Shown here one piece after another: positions 1 to 9,258 of a stretch of 55,213 bases of DNA. Source of the stretch: an uncultured Phocaeicola sp. GTDB taxonomy: Bacteria > Bacteroidota > Bacteroidia > Bacteroidales > Bacteroidaceae. The notes below the pieces were generated by a model. The model saw nothing but the letters and a program-made list of their open reading frames with translations. It made no database searches and was not told the DNA's origin. Within the stretch, counting starts at the first letter, position 1; the number at the start of each line of letters is the position of its first letter. The stretch spans positions 1 through 55,213 of the forward strand of contig CALUGI010000022.1 of assembly GCA_944320135.1 (NCBI GenBank). The letters run 5' to 3'. A program made the translations under genes and the position numbers.

Positions 1-16
1 TTTTTAGACAAACGGG

Positions 17-1060
17 TTAATTGTTTTCCGGACGGAGCTTGCGCACGGTCACGGCGGTCTGCCACATTTCGCTTTCGCGGAGGGCTTTCAGTTCTGCGTT
101 CAGCTTGTCGCGATAGTCAGGCTTCGAGTTGCTGTCGATGGAAATCTGAGCTTCATGACCGGTCTTCACGCTTTCATACAGCTTCTGCACCACAGGCTTG
201 ATGGCATCGTGGAACGGACCCATCCAGTCGAGCGCGCCGCGCTGGGCCGTCGTAGAGCAGTTTGCATACATCCAGTCCATTCCGTTTTTCGCGAACAGAG
301 GCATCAGCGACTGAGTAAGTTCTTCCACCGTTTCATTGAAAGCCTCGGAAGGAGTATGCCCGTTCTCGCGCAACACCTCATACTGGGCCAGAAGCAGCCC
401 CTGGATAGCGCCCATCAGTGAGCCGCGTTCGCCTGTAAGGTCGGAAGTAGCCTCACGCTGGAAAGTTGTCTCGAACAGATAACCCGAACCGATACCGATT
501 CCCAGAGCGATGGTACGGTCGTATGCCTTGCCTGTAGCGTCCTGATAGATTGCGTATGAAGAGTTCAGTCCGCGTCCTTCAAGGAACATCGTGCGCAGAG
601 AAGTTCCTGAACCCTTCGGAGCTACCATGATTACGTCAATATCCTTGGGAGGAACCACGCCCGTGCGGTCGTTCCACGTGATAGCGAATCCATGTGAGAA
701 GTAAAGAGCCTTGCCTGCGGTAAGGTGCGGCTTGATGGCAGGCCATACGGAAATCACGGCTGCATCGGAGAGCAGACACATGATGATGCTGCCTCTTTTG
801 CAGGCTTCCTCGATGCTGAACAGAGTTTCTCCCGGAACCCATCCGTCGGCTACGGCCTTCTCGTATGTCTTTCCTTCACGCTGGCCGACGATTACGTTGA
901 AACCGTTGTCACGGAGGTTCAACGACTGGCCCGGTCCCTGTACGCCATAACCGATTACAGCAATTGTCTCATTCTTCAATACTTCACGCGCTTTTTCCAA
1001 AGGAAATTCCTCACGGGTTATCACATTCTCGATAACCCCTCCAAAATTCATTTGTGCCAT
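17..1060 (-). CDS. ilvC: Ketol-acid reductoisomerase
   Basis: Converts 2-acetolactate and 2-aceto-2-hydroxybutyrate to dihydroxy acids with NADPH and Mg2+, the second common step of valine, leucine and isoleucine synthesis, in the cytoplasm. The 347-aa protein has the length of a short (class I) enzyme. The Rossmann loop GYGVQGPGQSLNLRDNG lies near residues 37-53, where most family members carry GxGSQGHAQ; the metal/catalytic segment DLTGERGSLMGAIQG lies near residue 208. The start at 1060 leaves about 50 nt to the thioesterase gene. It is the last gene of the ilv operon seen here. The stop is 17 nt from the window edge, so the operon end and any terminator are not visible. Identity is secure; the GPGQ variant is the only oddity. 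Confidence 0.97.
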   Translation of the reverse strand: MAQMNFGGVIENVITREEFPLEKAREVLKNETIAVIGYGVQGPGQSLNLRDNGFNVIVGQREGKTYEKAVADGWVPGETLFSIEEACKRGSIIMCLLSDAAVISVWPAIKPHLTAGKALYFSHGFAITWNDRTGVVPPKDIDVIMVAPKGSGTSLRTMFLEGRGLNSSYAIYQDATGKAYDRTIALGIGIGSGYLFETTFQREATSDLTGERGSLMGAIQGLLLAQYEVLRENGHTPSEAFNETVEELTQSLMPLFAKNGMDWMYANCSTTAQRGALDWMGPFHDAIKPVVQKLYESVKTGHEAQISIDSNSKPDYRDKLNAELKALRESEMWQTAVTVRKLRPENN

Positions 1061-1111
1061 TTTTCTACAATCTTTTTACGCGGCTTGGAGCCGCCATTAT
1101 TAAAACTTCAG

Positions 1112-1855
1112 TTAATTGAATATCACTTTACTCCGAACGACTACTTCCGTACCGTTCTTCTTCACTTCTATGTCGTATTCATTCTCGCTTTTCTGCTCTC
1201 GGCAGAAGGTCAGGCGGTCTCCGTAATAACTTTCTGCCACGTATGCCATCTCGAAGCGGCGCACGGAGCGTTCGCGAAACATCTCCATCGGGAACAAGTC
1301 CAGAATGTGCTCGATATATTTGATGCTGTTCACATGTCCGTTAAGGTCTATATCGCTGTATCGGGCCTGATGCTCACCTGCCGTTTCCCCTTCGCTTACC
1401 TTTATCCTTCCCGGTCGGTCAATGGGGCATTCCTTGTCGCAGACATATCCGGTTATGCTACCTCCATGCAATGTCAGGAGGTCGGCCGGTTTGCGGGTCT
1501 CCATGCTGATCATCGCCCACACGGAACGGGCATAGCCTATAGGGTTCCCCTCTGCATCGAGGATAGCGAAATTGCGGTCAGTGAAAAGACGGTAGACATT
1601 CTCCACCCACGTTTGCACGCTGAACTTCTGATAAGCTCTCGGCATGTCGTCAAGCTCGATGGCCAGACGGGACAGCACCCACGTGTAATGATTCTCGTTC
1701 AGTGTGGCGATGCCGAATCCGCGTTCGTCTGCATGGAATCCCGCACAGTTGAGCAGATGGTTGCCCAACACCCCCATAGTGAGCCTTCCGGTGAAATCCA
1801 CGTGGAAAGGCTCCGCGATGAACTGATAAGTTCCTACTTTATTGCCGTTAACCAT
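1112..1855 (-). CDS. Acyl-ACP thioesterase (FatA/PF01643 type)
   Basis: Predicted to hydrolyse acyl-ACP, releasing fatty acid from the cytoplasmic synthase. The 247-aa protein shows the two hotdog repeats of the bacterial/plant acyl-ACP thioesterase family: FHVDFTGRLTMGVLGNHLLN near residue 18 and the second-repeat catalytic segment SDIDLNGHVNSIKYIEHILD (Asn and His) near residue 167. It lies inside the ilv operon, 47 nt after ilvN and about 50 nt before ilvC, so it is probably controlled by the same leader. I infer a link between branched-chain amino-acid and branched-chain fatty-acid metabolism, since branched acyl chains are common in Bacteroidetes membranes; the sequence does not show the chain-length preference. 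Family assignment is firm, role in the operon is inference. Confidence 0.9.
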   Translation of the reverse strand: MVNGNKVGTYQFIAEPFHVDFTGRLTMGVLGNHLLNCAGFHADERGFGIATLNENHYTWVLSRLAIELDDMPRAYQKFSVQTWVENVYRLFTDRNFAILDAEGNPIGYARSVWAMISMETRKPADLLTLHGGSITGYVCDKECPIDRPGRIKVSEGETAGEHQARYSDIDLNGHVNSIKYIEHILDLFPMEMFRERSVRRFEMAYVAESYYGDRLTFCREQKSENEYDIEVKKNGTEVVVRSKVIFN

Positions 1856-1902
1856 AATGACTTTACCTGTAAAGTTCTTTATTTTGAGCCGTCAATTTCC
1901 GG

Positions 1903-2475
1903 CTATTTCCCGCTTCTGTATCGTTCTTCACGGTGTGCCAGATACTCGTTCACCCGCTCGAAACAGCTGGTGGAGACGGCGATGCGTCCCGAACGCACGA
2001 ATTGGAGCACGCAGTTCAGTTCCTTCAGATTCTGGTAGAGGGCAGTAATCTCATCGCTCATGCCTACTTTCTCCACGATGGCGAAAGTGGGGTTTACCTC
2101 CACGATGTGCGCGCTGGCGCGCCGCACCACCTTTGAAGCCTCCGGGTTCGACTGGAATTCCGGCATCGACACTTTGTACATGGCCACTTCGCGCTGGAAG
2201 ATTTCAGAGTCGGTGAAATAATGCGCTTGAATCACGTCAATTTTCTTCTCCATCTGCTTCACGACCTTCTCCACGATGTCTTCGGTCGTCCAGCAGGTAA
2301 TCGTGTATTTATGCACTCCCTTGATGGAGGAAGCCGACACGTTCAGGCTCTCAATGTTAATCTGACGGCGGGTAAACACGGCTGTAATCTGGTTCAGCGT
2401 ACCCGCGATATTCTCCGAATGAACGATTATCGTATATAATGTCTTGTTTTCCATATCCTCTATCTGAATCAGCAT
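1903..2475 (-). CDS. ilvN: Acetolactate synthase, small regulatory subunit
   Basis: Regulatory partner of IlvB, normally giving valine feedback control. The N-terminal ACT domain is clear (TLYTIIVHSENIAGTLNQIT, then RRQINIESLNVS), followed by a second ALS_ss_C-like half that runs to about residue 165. At up to 190 aa it is a little longer than the E. coli IlvH type. The start at 2475 makes an ATGCTGA overlap with the ilvB stop, which favours translational coupling. An ATG at 2454 (MENKTLYT) preceded by AGAGG is an equally credible start and fits the usual family N-terminus better. Third gene of the operon, 47 nt before the thioesterase gene. Confidence 0.94.
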   Translation of the reverse strand: MLIQIEDMENKTLYTIIVHSENIAGTLNQITAVFTRRQINIESLNVSASSIKGVHKYTITCWTTEDIVEKVVKQMEKKIDVIQAHYFTDSEIFQREVAMYKVSMPEFQSNPEASKVVRRASAHIVEVNPTFAIVEKVGMSDEITALYQNLKELNCVLQFVRSGRIAVSTSCFERVNEYLAHREERYRSGK

Positions 2476-4184
2476 TCCATTAACATATAATTGACCGAAC
2501 TTCCCGGAGGGGTCATCGGAAGTACGTTGCCTTCCTCAACCACACAGACTTCCAGCAGGAAAGCGCCTTTTGTCGAAAGCATCTCCCGGATGGCTTCATC
2601 CAGTTCTCCGCGTTCCATCACCCTGCGCGAAGGGATTCCGTAGGCGGAAGCTACCTTCATGTAGTCGGGGTTCATCATCGGAGTGAACGAATAGCGCCGG
2701 TTGAAGAACATGGCCTGCCACTGGCGCACGTTGCCGAGATAGTTGTTGTTGAGCAGGATAATCTTTACGGATGCCTGCTGTTCCATCACCGTGCCCAGCT
2801 CCTGCATGGTCATTTGCAGACCTCCGTCGCCCATAAACGCGCATACTGTACGGTCCGGACATCCGAACGTGGCTCCGATAGCCGCCGGGAGGCAGAATCC
2901 CATCGTTCCCATGCCACCCGAAGTTACGATGCTACGGTTTTTCGAGAAACTGAAATAGCGGCATGCCATCATCTGGTTCTGGCCTACGTCGGTCACTAAT
3001 ATCGCTTCATTGTGGGTGGCTTCACTCACCGCATGCACGACCTCACCCATATTAATCGGCCCTTCCGAAGGATAGACTTCCTTCCTGATGACCTCTTCAA
3101 ACTCCTTTTCCTCATAGGGCCTGAAGCTCTCTATCCACTCCGTATGTTTGTGCGGTTGAATCAGTTCGGCAAGAAGGGACAGCGTTCGTTTGCAGTTTCC
3201 CAGCACGGGCACGTCCACCGGCACGTTCTTTCCTATCTCCGAAGGGTCCACGTCCAGATGTATCACCTTCGCCTGCTTCGCGTAAGTGTCTAACTTGCCC
3301 GTCACGCGGTCATCGAAACGCATGCCTACGGCTATCAGTACGTCGCACTCGTTCGTCTTCACGTTCGGGCCGAGATTGCCGTGCATTCCCAACATACCTT
3401 TGTTCAGCCGATGATTGCTCGGCAGAGCGGAAAGTCCCAACAGCGTGCATCCGCATGGCATATCAGCCTTTTCCACAAAAGCCTTCAGCTCATCCTGCGC
3501 GTTGCCCAGCTCCACTCCCTGACCGACAAGAACCAAAGGCTTCTGCGCCTCATTGATAAGACGTACCGCTTCGGCCACCATCTTCGGGTCGGTTTCCGGA
3601 TCCGGGTCATAGCTGCGGATGAAATCCAGACTTACCGGTTCATAATCGGCCAGCTCCGTCTGAGCGTTTCTTGTAAAGTCAAGCACGACCGGCCCCGGAC
3701 GTCCGCTTCGCGCGATATAGAACGCGCGTGCCACAGCCCAAGCCACATCTTCCGCCCTACGGATTTGATAGCTCCATTTGGAGATAGGCTGGGTCACACC
3801 CACTAAGTCGACTTCCTGAAATGCGTCGGTACCCAGCAGACCCGCGCCCACTTGTCCGGCTATCACCACAATCGGCGTACTGTCTATCATCGCATCGGCC
3901 ACTCCCGTAATCGTGTTCGTGGCACCCGGCCCGCTCGTCACAAGACACACGCCCACTTTGCCGGACACACGGGCGAATCCTTGCGCTGCATGGGCCGCCC
4001 CTTGTTCATGGCGCACCAGAATATGGTTGATTCTGTCCAGATGGTCATACAGCGCATCGAACACCGGCATAATCGCCCCTCCCGGATAGCCGAAGATGGT
4101 CTTCACCCCCTCGTGCTCCAGCGAGCGCATCAAAGCCTCAGAGCCAGTTATCTTTTCCTTCATATAGCTTGTCTTTTTAGTCAT
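2469..4184 (-). CDS. ilvB: Acetolactate synthase, large catalytic subunit
   Basis: ThDP- and FAD-dependent enzyme that condenses pyruvate with pyruvate or 2-oxobutyrate, the committed step for Val/Leu/Ile. The 571-aa chain shows the N-terminal [17 protein letters not shown], the catalytic Glu about residue 60 in [17 protein letters not shown], and the ThDP-binding [19 protein letters not shown] starting near residue 452. Length is that of a full catalytic subunit. Its ATG overlaps the ilvD stop (ATGA) and its stop overlaps the ilvN start, so ilvD-ilvB-ilvN are tightly coupled. No missing residues were noticed. An internal ATG at 4163 is possible but the overlap favours 4184. Confidence 0.97.
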   Translation of the reverse strand: MTKKTSYMKEKITGSEALMRSLEHEGVKTIFGYPGGAIMPVFDALYDHLDRINHILVRHEQGAAHAAQGFARVSGKVGVCLVTSGPGATNTITGVADAMIDSTPIVVIAGQVGAGLLGTDAFQEVDLVGVTQPISKWSYQIRRAEDVAWAVARAFYIARSGRPGPVVLDFTRNAQTELADYEPVSLDFIRSYDPDPETDPKMVAEAVRLINEAQKPLVLVGQGVELGNAQDELKAFVEKADMPCGCTLLGLSALPSNHRLNKGMLGMHGNLGPNVKTNECDVLIAVGMRFDDRVTGKLDTYAKQAKVIHLDVDPSEIGKNVPVDVPVLGNCKRTLSLLAELIQPHKHTEWIESFRPYEEKEFEEVIRKEVYPSEGPINMGEVVHAVSEATHNEAILVTDVGQNQMMACRYFSFSKNRSIVTSGGMGTMGFCLPAAIGATFGCPDRTVCAFMGDGGLQMTMQELGTVMEQQASVKIILLNNNYLGNVRQWQAMFFNRRYSFTPMMNPDYMKVASAYGIPSRRVMERGELDEAIREMLSTKGAFLLEVCVVEEGNVLPMTPPGSSVNYMLMEC

Positions 4185-5983
4185 TCTACAATCCTCACCC
4201 CTCCTTTGTCGGCCGAACTTACCATGCTCGCGTATGCACGCAACGCTTTCGACACTTTCCGGTCGCGCGTGAGTGGAACCATCGGTCTTGCGGCCAGTTC
4301 TTCATCGCTCAGCTTCACATTGATAGAACGGTTCGGGATGTTTATCTCAATGATGTCTCCGTCCACAATCTTCCCGATGTTGCCTCCTGCGGCCGCTTCC
4401 GGAGATATATGTCCGATACTCAGCCCCGACGTGCCTCCGCTGAAACGCCCGTCGGTTATCAGCGCGCATTCCTTGCCCAGATGCTTCGACTTGATGTAGG
4501 AAGTAGGATAAAGCATTTCCTGCATACCCGGTCCTCCCTTCGGCCCTTCGTGTGTGATGACCACCACATCGCCGCTCACCACCTTTCCGCCGAGGATTCC
4601 TTCACATGCCGATTCCTGCGAGTCGAACACCTTGGCCGGGCCGGAGAACTTCCAGATGCTTTCGTCCACTCCGGCGGTCTTGACCACACATCCGTCCTGC
4701 GCGATGTTCCCTTTCAGCACGGCCAGTCCTCCGTCCTTGCTGTAGGCATGTTGCAGGTCACGGATGCAGCCCCCGGCACGGTCTGTGTCAAATTCCTTAT
4801 AGGTATTCTGCTGGGAACCCATCTCGGTGCTGAACTTTCCTCCGGGCGCGCTCGAATAGATGCGTTTCGCCTCCGGGTCGATGTCTGTTTTGCAAATGTC
4901 GTATTTGGCGATGGCCTCCGCCAGTGTCATTCCGTCCACGCGGCCTACTGACGTGTCAAGCAGCCCTCCTTTGTCCAATTCGCCGAGGATGTTCAGGATT
5001 CCTCCGGCGCGGTTCACATCTTGGATATGATATTTCTGCGTGTTGGGGGCCACCTTGCACAAGCACGGCACACGGCGCGAAAGCATGTCGATGTCGTCCA
5101 TCTTGAAGTCCATTTCTCCCTCGTGGGCAATGGCCAGCAGGTGGAGCACGGTGTTGGTAGAGCCGCCCATCGCAATGTCGAGGGTCATGGCGTTGAGGAA
5201 AGCCTGACGGGTAGCGATGCTTCTGGGCAATACGCTCTCGTCTCCGTCTCTATAATATTTGTAAGCGTTCTTTACAATCAGTTCCGCCGCATCCTTGAAC
5301 AATTGTTTCCGGTTGGCGTGGGTGGCCACTATGGTTCCGTTTCCGGGCAAAGCCAGACCAATCGCCTCGTTGAGGCAGTTCATGGAGTTGGCGGTAAACA
5401 TGCCCGAACAGCTTCCGCACCCCGGACACGCATGCTGTTCTATCTGATACACATCCAAGTCGCTCACCGTAGGGTCGGCTGACTTAATCATCGCGTCAAT
5501 CAGGTCAAGATGCTGTCCCCGCCATTCTCCGGCTTCCATCGGACCGCCGGAAACGAATACGGCAGGGATATTCAGGCGCATGGCAGCCATCAGCATGCCC
5601 GGAGTAATCTTGTCGCAGTTCGAGATGCAGACCATTGCGTCGGCCTTGTGCGCGTTCACCATGTATTCCACGCTGTCGGCTATCAGGTCGCGCGAGGGGA
5701 GGGAATACAGCATCCCGTCGTGTCCCATCGCTATTCCGTCGTCAATGGCAATCGTGTTGAACTCTGCGGCAAAGCATCCCAACTTCTCGATTTCAGCCTT
5801 GACCAACTGGCCGGCCTCATGCAGGTGCGTATGCCCCGGCACGAACTGGGTAAACGAATTGACTATGGCTATAATGGGTTTGCCAATCATTTCCTTTTTC
5901 ATACCGTTGGCCATCCATAAGGCGCGTGCCCCTGCCATTCGGCGGCCTGCGGTACTCATCGAACTGCGTAACTCCTGTTTCAT
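4181..5983 (-). CDS. ilvD: Dihydroxy-acid dehydratase
   Basis: Fe-S enzyme that dehydrates dihydroxyisovalerate and dihydroxymethylvalerate to 2-oxo acids. The 600-aa protein begins [10 protein letters not shown] and matches the family from [16 protein letters not shown] onward. Candidate cluster ligands are C123 in [12 protein letters not shown] and the group at 186-192 in [14 protein letters not shown]. The reading frame extends upstream to 6052, but that stretch contains a terminator hairpin (6003-6038) and adds residues unlike the family, so 5983 is the start. It is the first structural gene after the leader peptide and attenuator. Its stop overlaps the ilvB ATG by 4 nt. Confidence 0.97.
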   Translation of the reverse strand: MKQELRSSMSTAGRRMAGARALWMANGMKKEMIGKPIIAIVNSFTQFVPGHTHLHEAGQLVKAEIEKLGCFAAEFNTIAIDDGIAMGHDGMLYSLPSRDLIADSVEYMVNAHKADAMVCISNCDKITPGMLMAAMRLNIPAVFVSGGPMEAGEWRGQHLDLIDAMIKSADPTVSDLDVYQIEQHACPGCGSCSGMFTANSMNCLNEAIGLALPGNGTIVATHANRKQLFKDAAELIVKNAYKYYRDGDESVLPRSIATRQAFLNAMTLDIAMGGSTNTVLHLLAIAHEGEMDFKMDDIDMLSRRVPCLCKVAPNTQKYHIQDVNRAGGILNILGELDKGGLLDTSVGRVDGMTLAEAIAKYDICKTDIDPEAKRIYSSAPGGKFSTEMGSQQNTYKEFDTDRAGGCIRDLQHAYSKDGGLAVLKGNIAQDGCVVKTAGVDESIWKFSGPAKVFDSQESACEGILGGKVVSGDVVVITHEGPKGGPGMQEMLYPTSYIKSKHLGKECALITDGRFSGGTSGLSIGHISPEAAAGGNIGKIVDGDIIEINIPNRSINVKLSDEELAARPMVPLTRDRKVSKALRAYASMVSSADKGGVRIVE

Positions 5984-6002
5984 CTTTTGTCGTTTTTCAA
6001 TT

Positions 6003-6038
6003 AAAAAGCCTCTCTCATCATTCCGGTGAGAAAGGCTT
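6003..6038 (-). terminator. Attenuator terminator of the ilv operon
   Basis: Read on the minus strand, AAGCCTTTCTCA and TGAGAGAGGCTT pair in a 12-bp stem (one G-U) round a 9-nt loop, followed by a run of five T and then AATT. It sits 25 nt after the leader-peptide stop codon and about 20 nt before the ilvD ATG, the classic place for an attenuator. No gene ends here other than the leader peptide, so a normal gene-end role is unlikely. Alternative antiterminator pairing was not worked out. Confidence 0.75.
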
Positions 6039-6062
6039 CCATTCAATATCATTCATAGACAA

Positions 6063-6158
6063 CTACATACACGAAGCTCCCTCACCCCTTGGCTCGACGA
6101 CCACGACGCGGACAACATGCAGGACTGCCAGGTTAATCAGTGTATGAATTGTTTTCAT
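6063..6158 (-). CDS. ilv operon leader peptide (31 aa)
   Basis: A short ORF right after a strong promoter encodes 31 residues. Its core LINLAVLHVVRVVVV has seven Val and three Leu with Ile on both sides, which are exactly the end products of the downstream genes. The next element is a rho-independent terminator and then ilvD. In well-known enteric ilv and leu leaders, ribosome stalling at such codons when the charged tRNA is short prevents terminator folding; I infer the same logic here. The four-Val run is encoded by mixed GTC/GTG codons. The function is regulatory and the peptide itself probably has no activity. Confidence 0.8.
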   Translation of the reverse strand: MKTIHTLINLAVLHVVRVVVVEPRGEGASCM

Positions 6159-6183
6159 GTCGTTCTTTTGTTGTTTACACATG

Positions 6184-6214
6184 CAAAGGTAAAGGCTTTT
6201 TTGGAAAGAACAAA
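6184..6214 (-). promoter_or_regulatory. ilv operon promoter
   Basis: On the minus strand TTTG (6214-6211) and TACCTTTG (6191-6184) are spaced by 19 nt and match the Bacteroidetes primary sigma consensus TTTG-N19/20-TAnnTTTG exactly. The -7 box ends 25 nt before the leader-peptide ATG. Confidence 0.8.
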
Positions 6215-6306
6215 TAAAATGACACTTTTTTTTCAAATAAATTATTATTCGTAAGAAACGAAGGCTTTTTGTTGTCAGTTTATTATGAGATAGACTCCGA
6301 TATACA

Positions 6307-6338
6307 TAAAAAAGAGCCGCTCCGAGCAGGGCGGCTCC
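6307..6338 (-). terminator. Terminator after phosphohexomutase gene
   Basis: Minus-strand GAGCCGC / GCGGCTC stem with a ten-base loop followed by TTTTTTAT. It lies 25 nt beyond the stop of the gene at 6363-8105 and separates it from the ilv promoter. Confidence 0.8.
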
Positions 6339-6362
6339 TGTAAAGAGATTATATTCTGCAAA

Positions 6363-8105
6363 TCAGATTCCCAAAGACTTCTTCACGGCTTCTGCCTTTT
6401 CCATTGCATCTGCGGTAGCGCCTGCATAGCATTTCGGGCATTGCATCTCGCCTTTGATTTCCATATAGAATTTGATTTTCGGTTCCGTTCCAGACGGGCG
6501 TACAGAAATCTTCGTTCCGTCTGCGGTGAAGAACTGCAATACATTAGACGTTTCCGGCATTTCCAATGCGCTCATGTTGCCTTTGTTGTCAGTGGCCTTC
6601 AGCGTCTTGTAGTCTTTCACGAGCACTACTTCCGAACCGCCCAGCTCTTTCGGAGGACATGCGCGGAACTGTTCCATCATCGCCTTGATTTCATCGGCAC
6701 CTGTTTTGCCCGGTTTCACCACATTGACGGTAAGTTCTTTCGAGAATCCGTATTCTACGTAGATTTCCATCAATATGTCATACAGCGTTTTGCCTTGGTC
6801 TTTCGCCCATGCGCAGATTTCGGCCAGCAGAGAGCATGCAGAAACAGCATCTTTGTCGCGCACGAAGTCTTCAGCCAAGAAGCCGTAGCTTTCTTCGCCG
6901 CCACCGATGTACTGTTCCTTGCCTTCGCGCAGGCGGATTTCGCGTGCAATCCACTTGAATCCGGTGTAACAGTCGAGCATCTTGATATGGTTCTTGTCAG
7001 CGATTGCCTTGATCAGTTCGGTGGTCACGATGGTCTTCACGATGAATTCGTTGCCTTTCATTTTGCCTGTCGCAATGCGGTTCTTGATGATATAATACAA
7101 GAAAATCAAGCAAGTCTGGTTACCGTTGATAAGCACCCATTCCCCCTTGCTGTCCTTGCAGGCCATGCCCACGCGGTCGGCATCCGGGTCAGAAGCCATC
7201 ACGATGTCGGCATCGATTTCCTTCGCCAAATTGATTGCGAGTGTCAACGCTTCTGCATTTTCCGGGTTCGGAGAAACTACGGTCGGGAAGTCGCCGCTCT
7301 TTATCATTTGCTCAGGTACGCAGTGGACATTCTCGAATCCCCACATTTTCAGCGATTGAGGAATCAGCATCATGCCTGTGCCGTGAATCGGAGTGTAAAC
7401 AATCTTCAAGTCTTTCTGGCGCTTGATGACTTCCGGGTCAATCGAAATGGAATGCACGCGGCGCAGGTATTCATCGTCTACATCCTTGCCGATGATTTGA
7501 ATCAGGTCTGCATTCTTTTCAAACTTGATGTCGTTTACTTTCACTTTGTTCACCTCGTCGATGATGCCCGTGTCGTGCGGAGCCAGCACCTGTGCGCCGT
7601 CATCCCAATAAGCCTTGTAGCCGTTGTATTCCTTCGGGTTGTGTGAAGCGGTGATGTTGATTCCGCTCTGGCATCCCAGATAACGGATGGCGAAAGACAT
7701 TTCCGGTGTCGGACGCATGTCGTCGAACAGATATACTTTGATGCCGTTGGCAGAGAAGATGTCAGCGGAGATTTCAGCGAACTTGCGGCTGTTGTTGCGG
7801 CAGTCGTGTCCGACCACTACAGAGATATTGTCCTTGCCTGCAAAACATTTGTTCAGGTAGTTGGCGAGTCCTTGCGTGGCGGCGCCTACCGTATAGATGT
7901 TCATGCGGTTCGTGCCTGCTCCCATGATGCCGCGCAAACCGCCTGTGCCGAATTCCAGGTCCTTATAGAAAGCGTCTATAAGTTCCGTCTTGTCGGGGTT
8001 TTCCAACATGCGTTTCACTTCGGCCTGGGTTTCCGCATCGTATGCGGGAGTCAGCCAAGACTGCGCCTTTTCAGTGCATTGCTTGATCAATTCTTCGTTT
8101 TCCAT
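6363..8105 (-). CDS. Phosphoglucomutase/phosphomannomutase family protein
   Basis: Alpha-D-phosphohexomutase, interconverting hexose 1- and 6-phosphates in the cytoplasm and feeding nucleotide-sugar synthesis. The 580-aa protein has the catalytic phosphoserine loop ITASHNPKEYNGYK (Ser about 154), the Mg loop DPDADRVG (306-313), the sugar-binding GGGEESYGF and the C-terminal phosphate-binding RPSGTEPKIKFY. Length fits the long PGM/PMM type (PgcA-like). It is transcribed alone, with its own promoter and terminator; the neighbouring rmlA homologue uses glucose 1-phosphate, so the two may act in the same pathway. Whether glucose or mannose phosphate is preferred cannot be read from the sequence. 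Confidence 0.93.
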   Translation of the reverse strand: MENEELIKQCTEKAQSWLTPAYDAETQAEVKRMLENPDKTELIDAFYKDLEFGTGGLRGIMGAGTNRMNIYTVGAATQGLANYLNKCFAGKDNISVVVGHDCRNNSRKFAEISADIFSANGIKVYLFDDMRPTPEMSFAIRYLGCQSGINITASHNPKEYNGYKAYWDDGAQVLAPHDTGIIDEVNKVKVNDIKFEKNADLIQIIGKDVDDEYLRRVHSISIDPEVIKRQKDLKIVYTPIHGTGMMLIPQSLKMWGFENVHCVPEQMIKSGDFPTVVSPNPENAEALTLAINLAKEIDADIVMASDPDADRVGMACKDSKGEWVLINGNQTCLIFLYYIIKNRIATGKMKGNEFIVKTIVTTELIKAIADKNHIKMLDCYTGFKWIAREIRLREGKEQYIGGGEESYGFLAEDFVRDKDAVSACSLLAEICAWAKDQGKTLYDILMEIYVEYGFSKELTVNVVKPGKTGADEIKAMMEQFRACPPKELGGSEVVLVKDYKTLKATDNKGNMSALEMPETSNVLQFFTADGTKISVRPSGTEPKIKFYMEIKGEMQCPKCYAGATADAMEKAEAVKKSLGI

Positions 8106-8153
8106 GATTCCAGTTGTTATTTTAAGTGTTTAGGTATTCAGTTAATGCAAAAG

Positions 8154-8161
8154 CAAAAGTA
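8154..8161 (-). promoter_or_regulatory. -7 box for phosphohexomutase gene
   Basis: Minus-strand TACTTTTG fits TAnnTTTG and lies about 48 nt before the ATG at 8105. No good TTTG at -33 was found. Confidence 0.5.
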
Positions 8162-8253
8162 AAATATTCGTTTCAATAATCCTAATAAAATAAGGAGAGT
8201 TTTAGCAGTCGGAAAGAACGGGCTTTTCCGGGAAGCGGGGAAGCGGGCATGAA

Positions 8254-9159
8254 TCAATCAAGATTTTCCATTCCTGTGCGCTCTACCTCGTCCACTACTT
8301 TTAGGAGGTATTGTCCGTATTGGTTTTTCAGCATCGGGCGTGCAAGTTCCCGCATTTTGTCGGCGGAAATCCACCCCTTGCGATAAGCAATGCCTTCCAG
8401 ACATGCCACTTTCAGCCCTTGGCGCTTTTCAATCACTTCGATATAAGTGGAGGCTTCGGCAAGAGAATCGTGGGTGCCCGTGTCCAACCAGGCAAATCCG
8501 CGGCCGAGGGTCTGCACTTTCAGTTTGTTGTGCGACAGAAATTCTTGGTTGACTGTGGTGATTTCCAGTTCTCCGCGTGCGGACGGTTTGATTCGTTTCG
8601 CTATTTCCACCACTTCGTTCGGATAGAAATAGAGTCCTGTTACGGCATAGTTGGACTTTGGGCGTTGAGGCTTTTCCTCAATGGACAGGCAGTTGCCGTT
8701 TTTGTCGAACTCTGCCACTCCGTAGCGTTCCGGGTCGCTTACCCAATAGCCGAATACGGTGGCTTTGCCTTCTTGTTCCGCTGTACGCACCGCTTCTTTC
8801 AGCATTACGGTGAAGCTGTTTCCGTGGAAGATGTTGTCGCCCAATACCAGGCAGGCTGCATCATCCCCGATAAACTTTTCACCGATGATGAACGCTTGAG
8901 CCAAGCCGTCGGGGGAAGGCTGTTCCGCATATTCGAAGCGGACTCCGAAGTCGCTTCCGTCTCCCAGAAGACGGCGGAAGCCCGGAAGGTCGTGCGGAGT
9001 GGAGATAATCAGAATTTCACGGATACCTGCCAGCATGAGCACGGATATGGGGTAGTAAATCATCGGCTTGTCGAAAATCGGAAGCAGCTGTTTGGAGACT
9101 CCTTTCGTGATAGGGTAGAGGCGTGTGCCTGACCCTCCGGCTAATACGATACCTTTCAT
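8254..9159 (-). CDS. rfbA: Glucose-1-phosphate thymidylyltransferase
   Basis: Makes dTDP-glucose from dTTP and glucose 1-phosphate, the first step of dTDP-rhamnose synthesis. The 301-aa protein opens with the nucleotidyltransferase signature [18 protein letters not shown] (8-25), then [23 protein letters not shown] near 108 and the family-typical C-terminal [12 protein letters not shown]. Length is normal. The rmlB, rmlC and rmlD genes are not in the window, so this copy stands outside a rhamnose cluster; it may be a second copy or the genome may have a split pathway. Downstream is the phosphohexomutase, upstream the DUF362 gene, all on the minus strand. Confidence 0.95.
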   Translation of the reverse strand: MKGIVLAGGSGTRLYPITKGVSKQLLPIFDKPMIYYPISVLMLAGIREILIISTPHDLPGFRRLLGDGSDFGVRFEYAEQPSPDGLAQAFIIGEKFIGDDAACLVLGDNIFHGNSFTVMLKEAVRTAEQEGKATVFGYWVSDPERYGVAEFDKNGNCLSIEEKPQRPKSNYAVTGLYFYPNEVVEIAKRIKPSARGELEITTVNQEFLSHNKLKVQTLGRGFAWLDTGTHDSLAEASTYIEVIEKRQGLKVACLEGIAYRKGWISADKMRELARPMLKNQYGQYLLKVVDEVERTGMENLD

Positions 9160-9199
9160 AATAGATGGGTGATGTTTTTCTTGTTGTCTTTAATAGTTG

Positions 9200-9230
9200 C
9201 AAAGAAAAAAGTTTTTTCGGAATGAGCAAA
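9200..9230 (-). promoter_or_regulatory. Possible rfbA promoter
   Basis: Minus-strand TTTG (9230-9227) and TTTCTTTG (9207-9200) are 19 nt apart, which matches the Bacteroidetes pattern except for T instead of A at the second -7 position. The -7 box is about 40 nt before the rfbA ATG. Confidence 0.45.
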
Positions 9231-9258
9231 ACTTTCCTGCGGAAATGTGCAGGACGGA

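Noticed and set aside
725-2038. 437-codon plus-strand frame across ilvC, thioesterase and ilvN
   Set aside because: It crosses three well-recognised genes in antisense and shows no motif or promoter; a codon-bias shadow.
5984-6052. Upstream in-frame start for ilvD
   Set aside because: The extra residues would be translated from the terminator hairpin and do not match the dehydratase family; ATG at 5983 fits.
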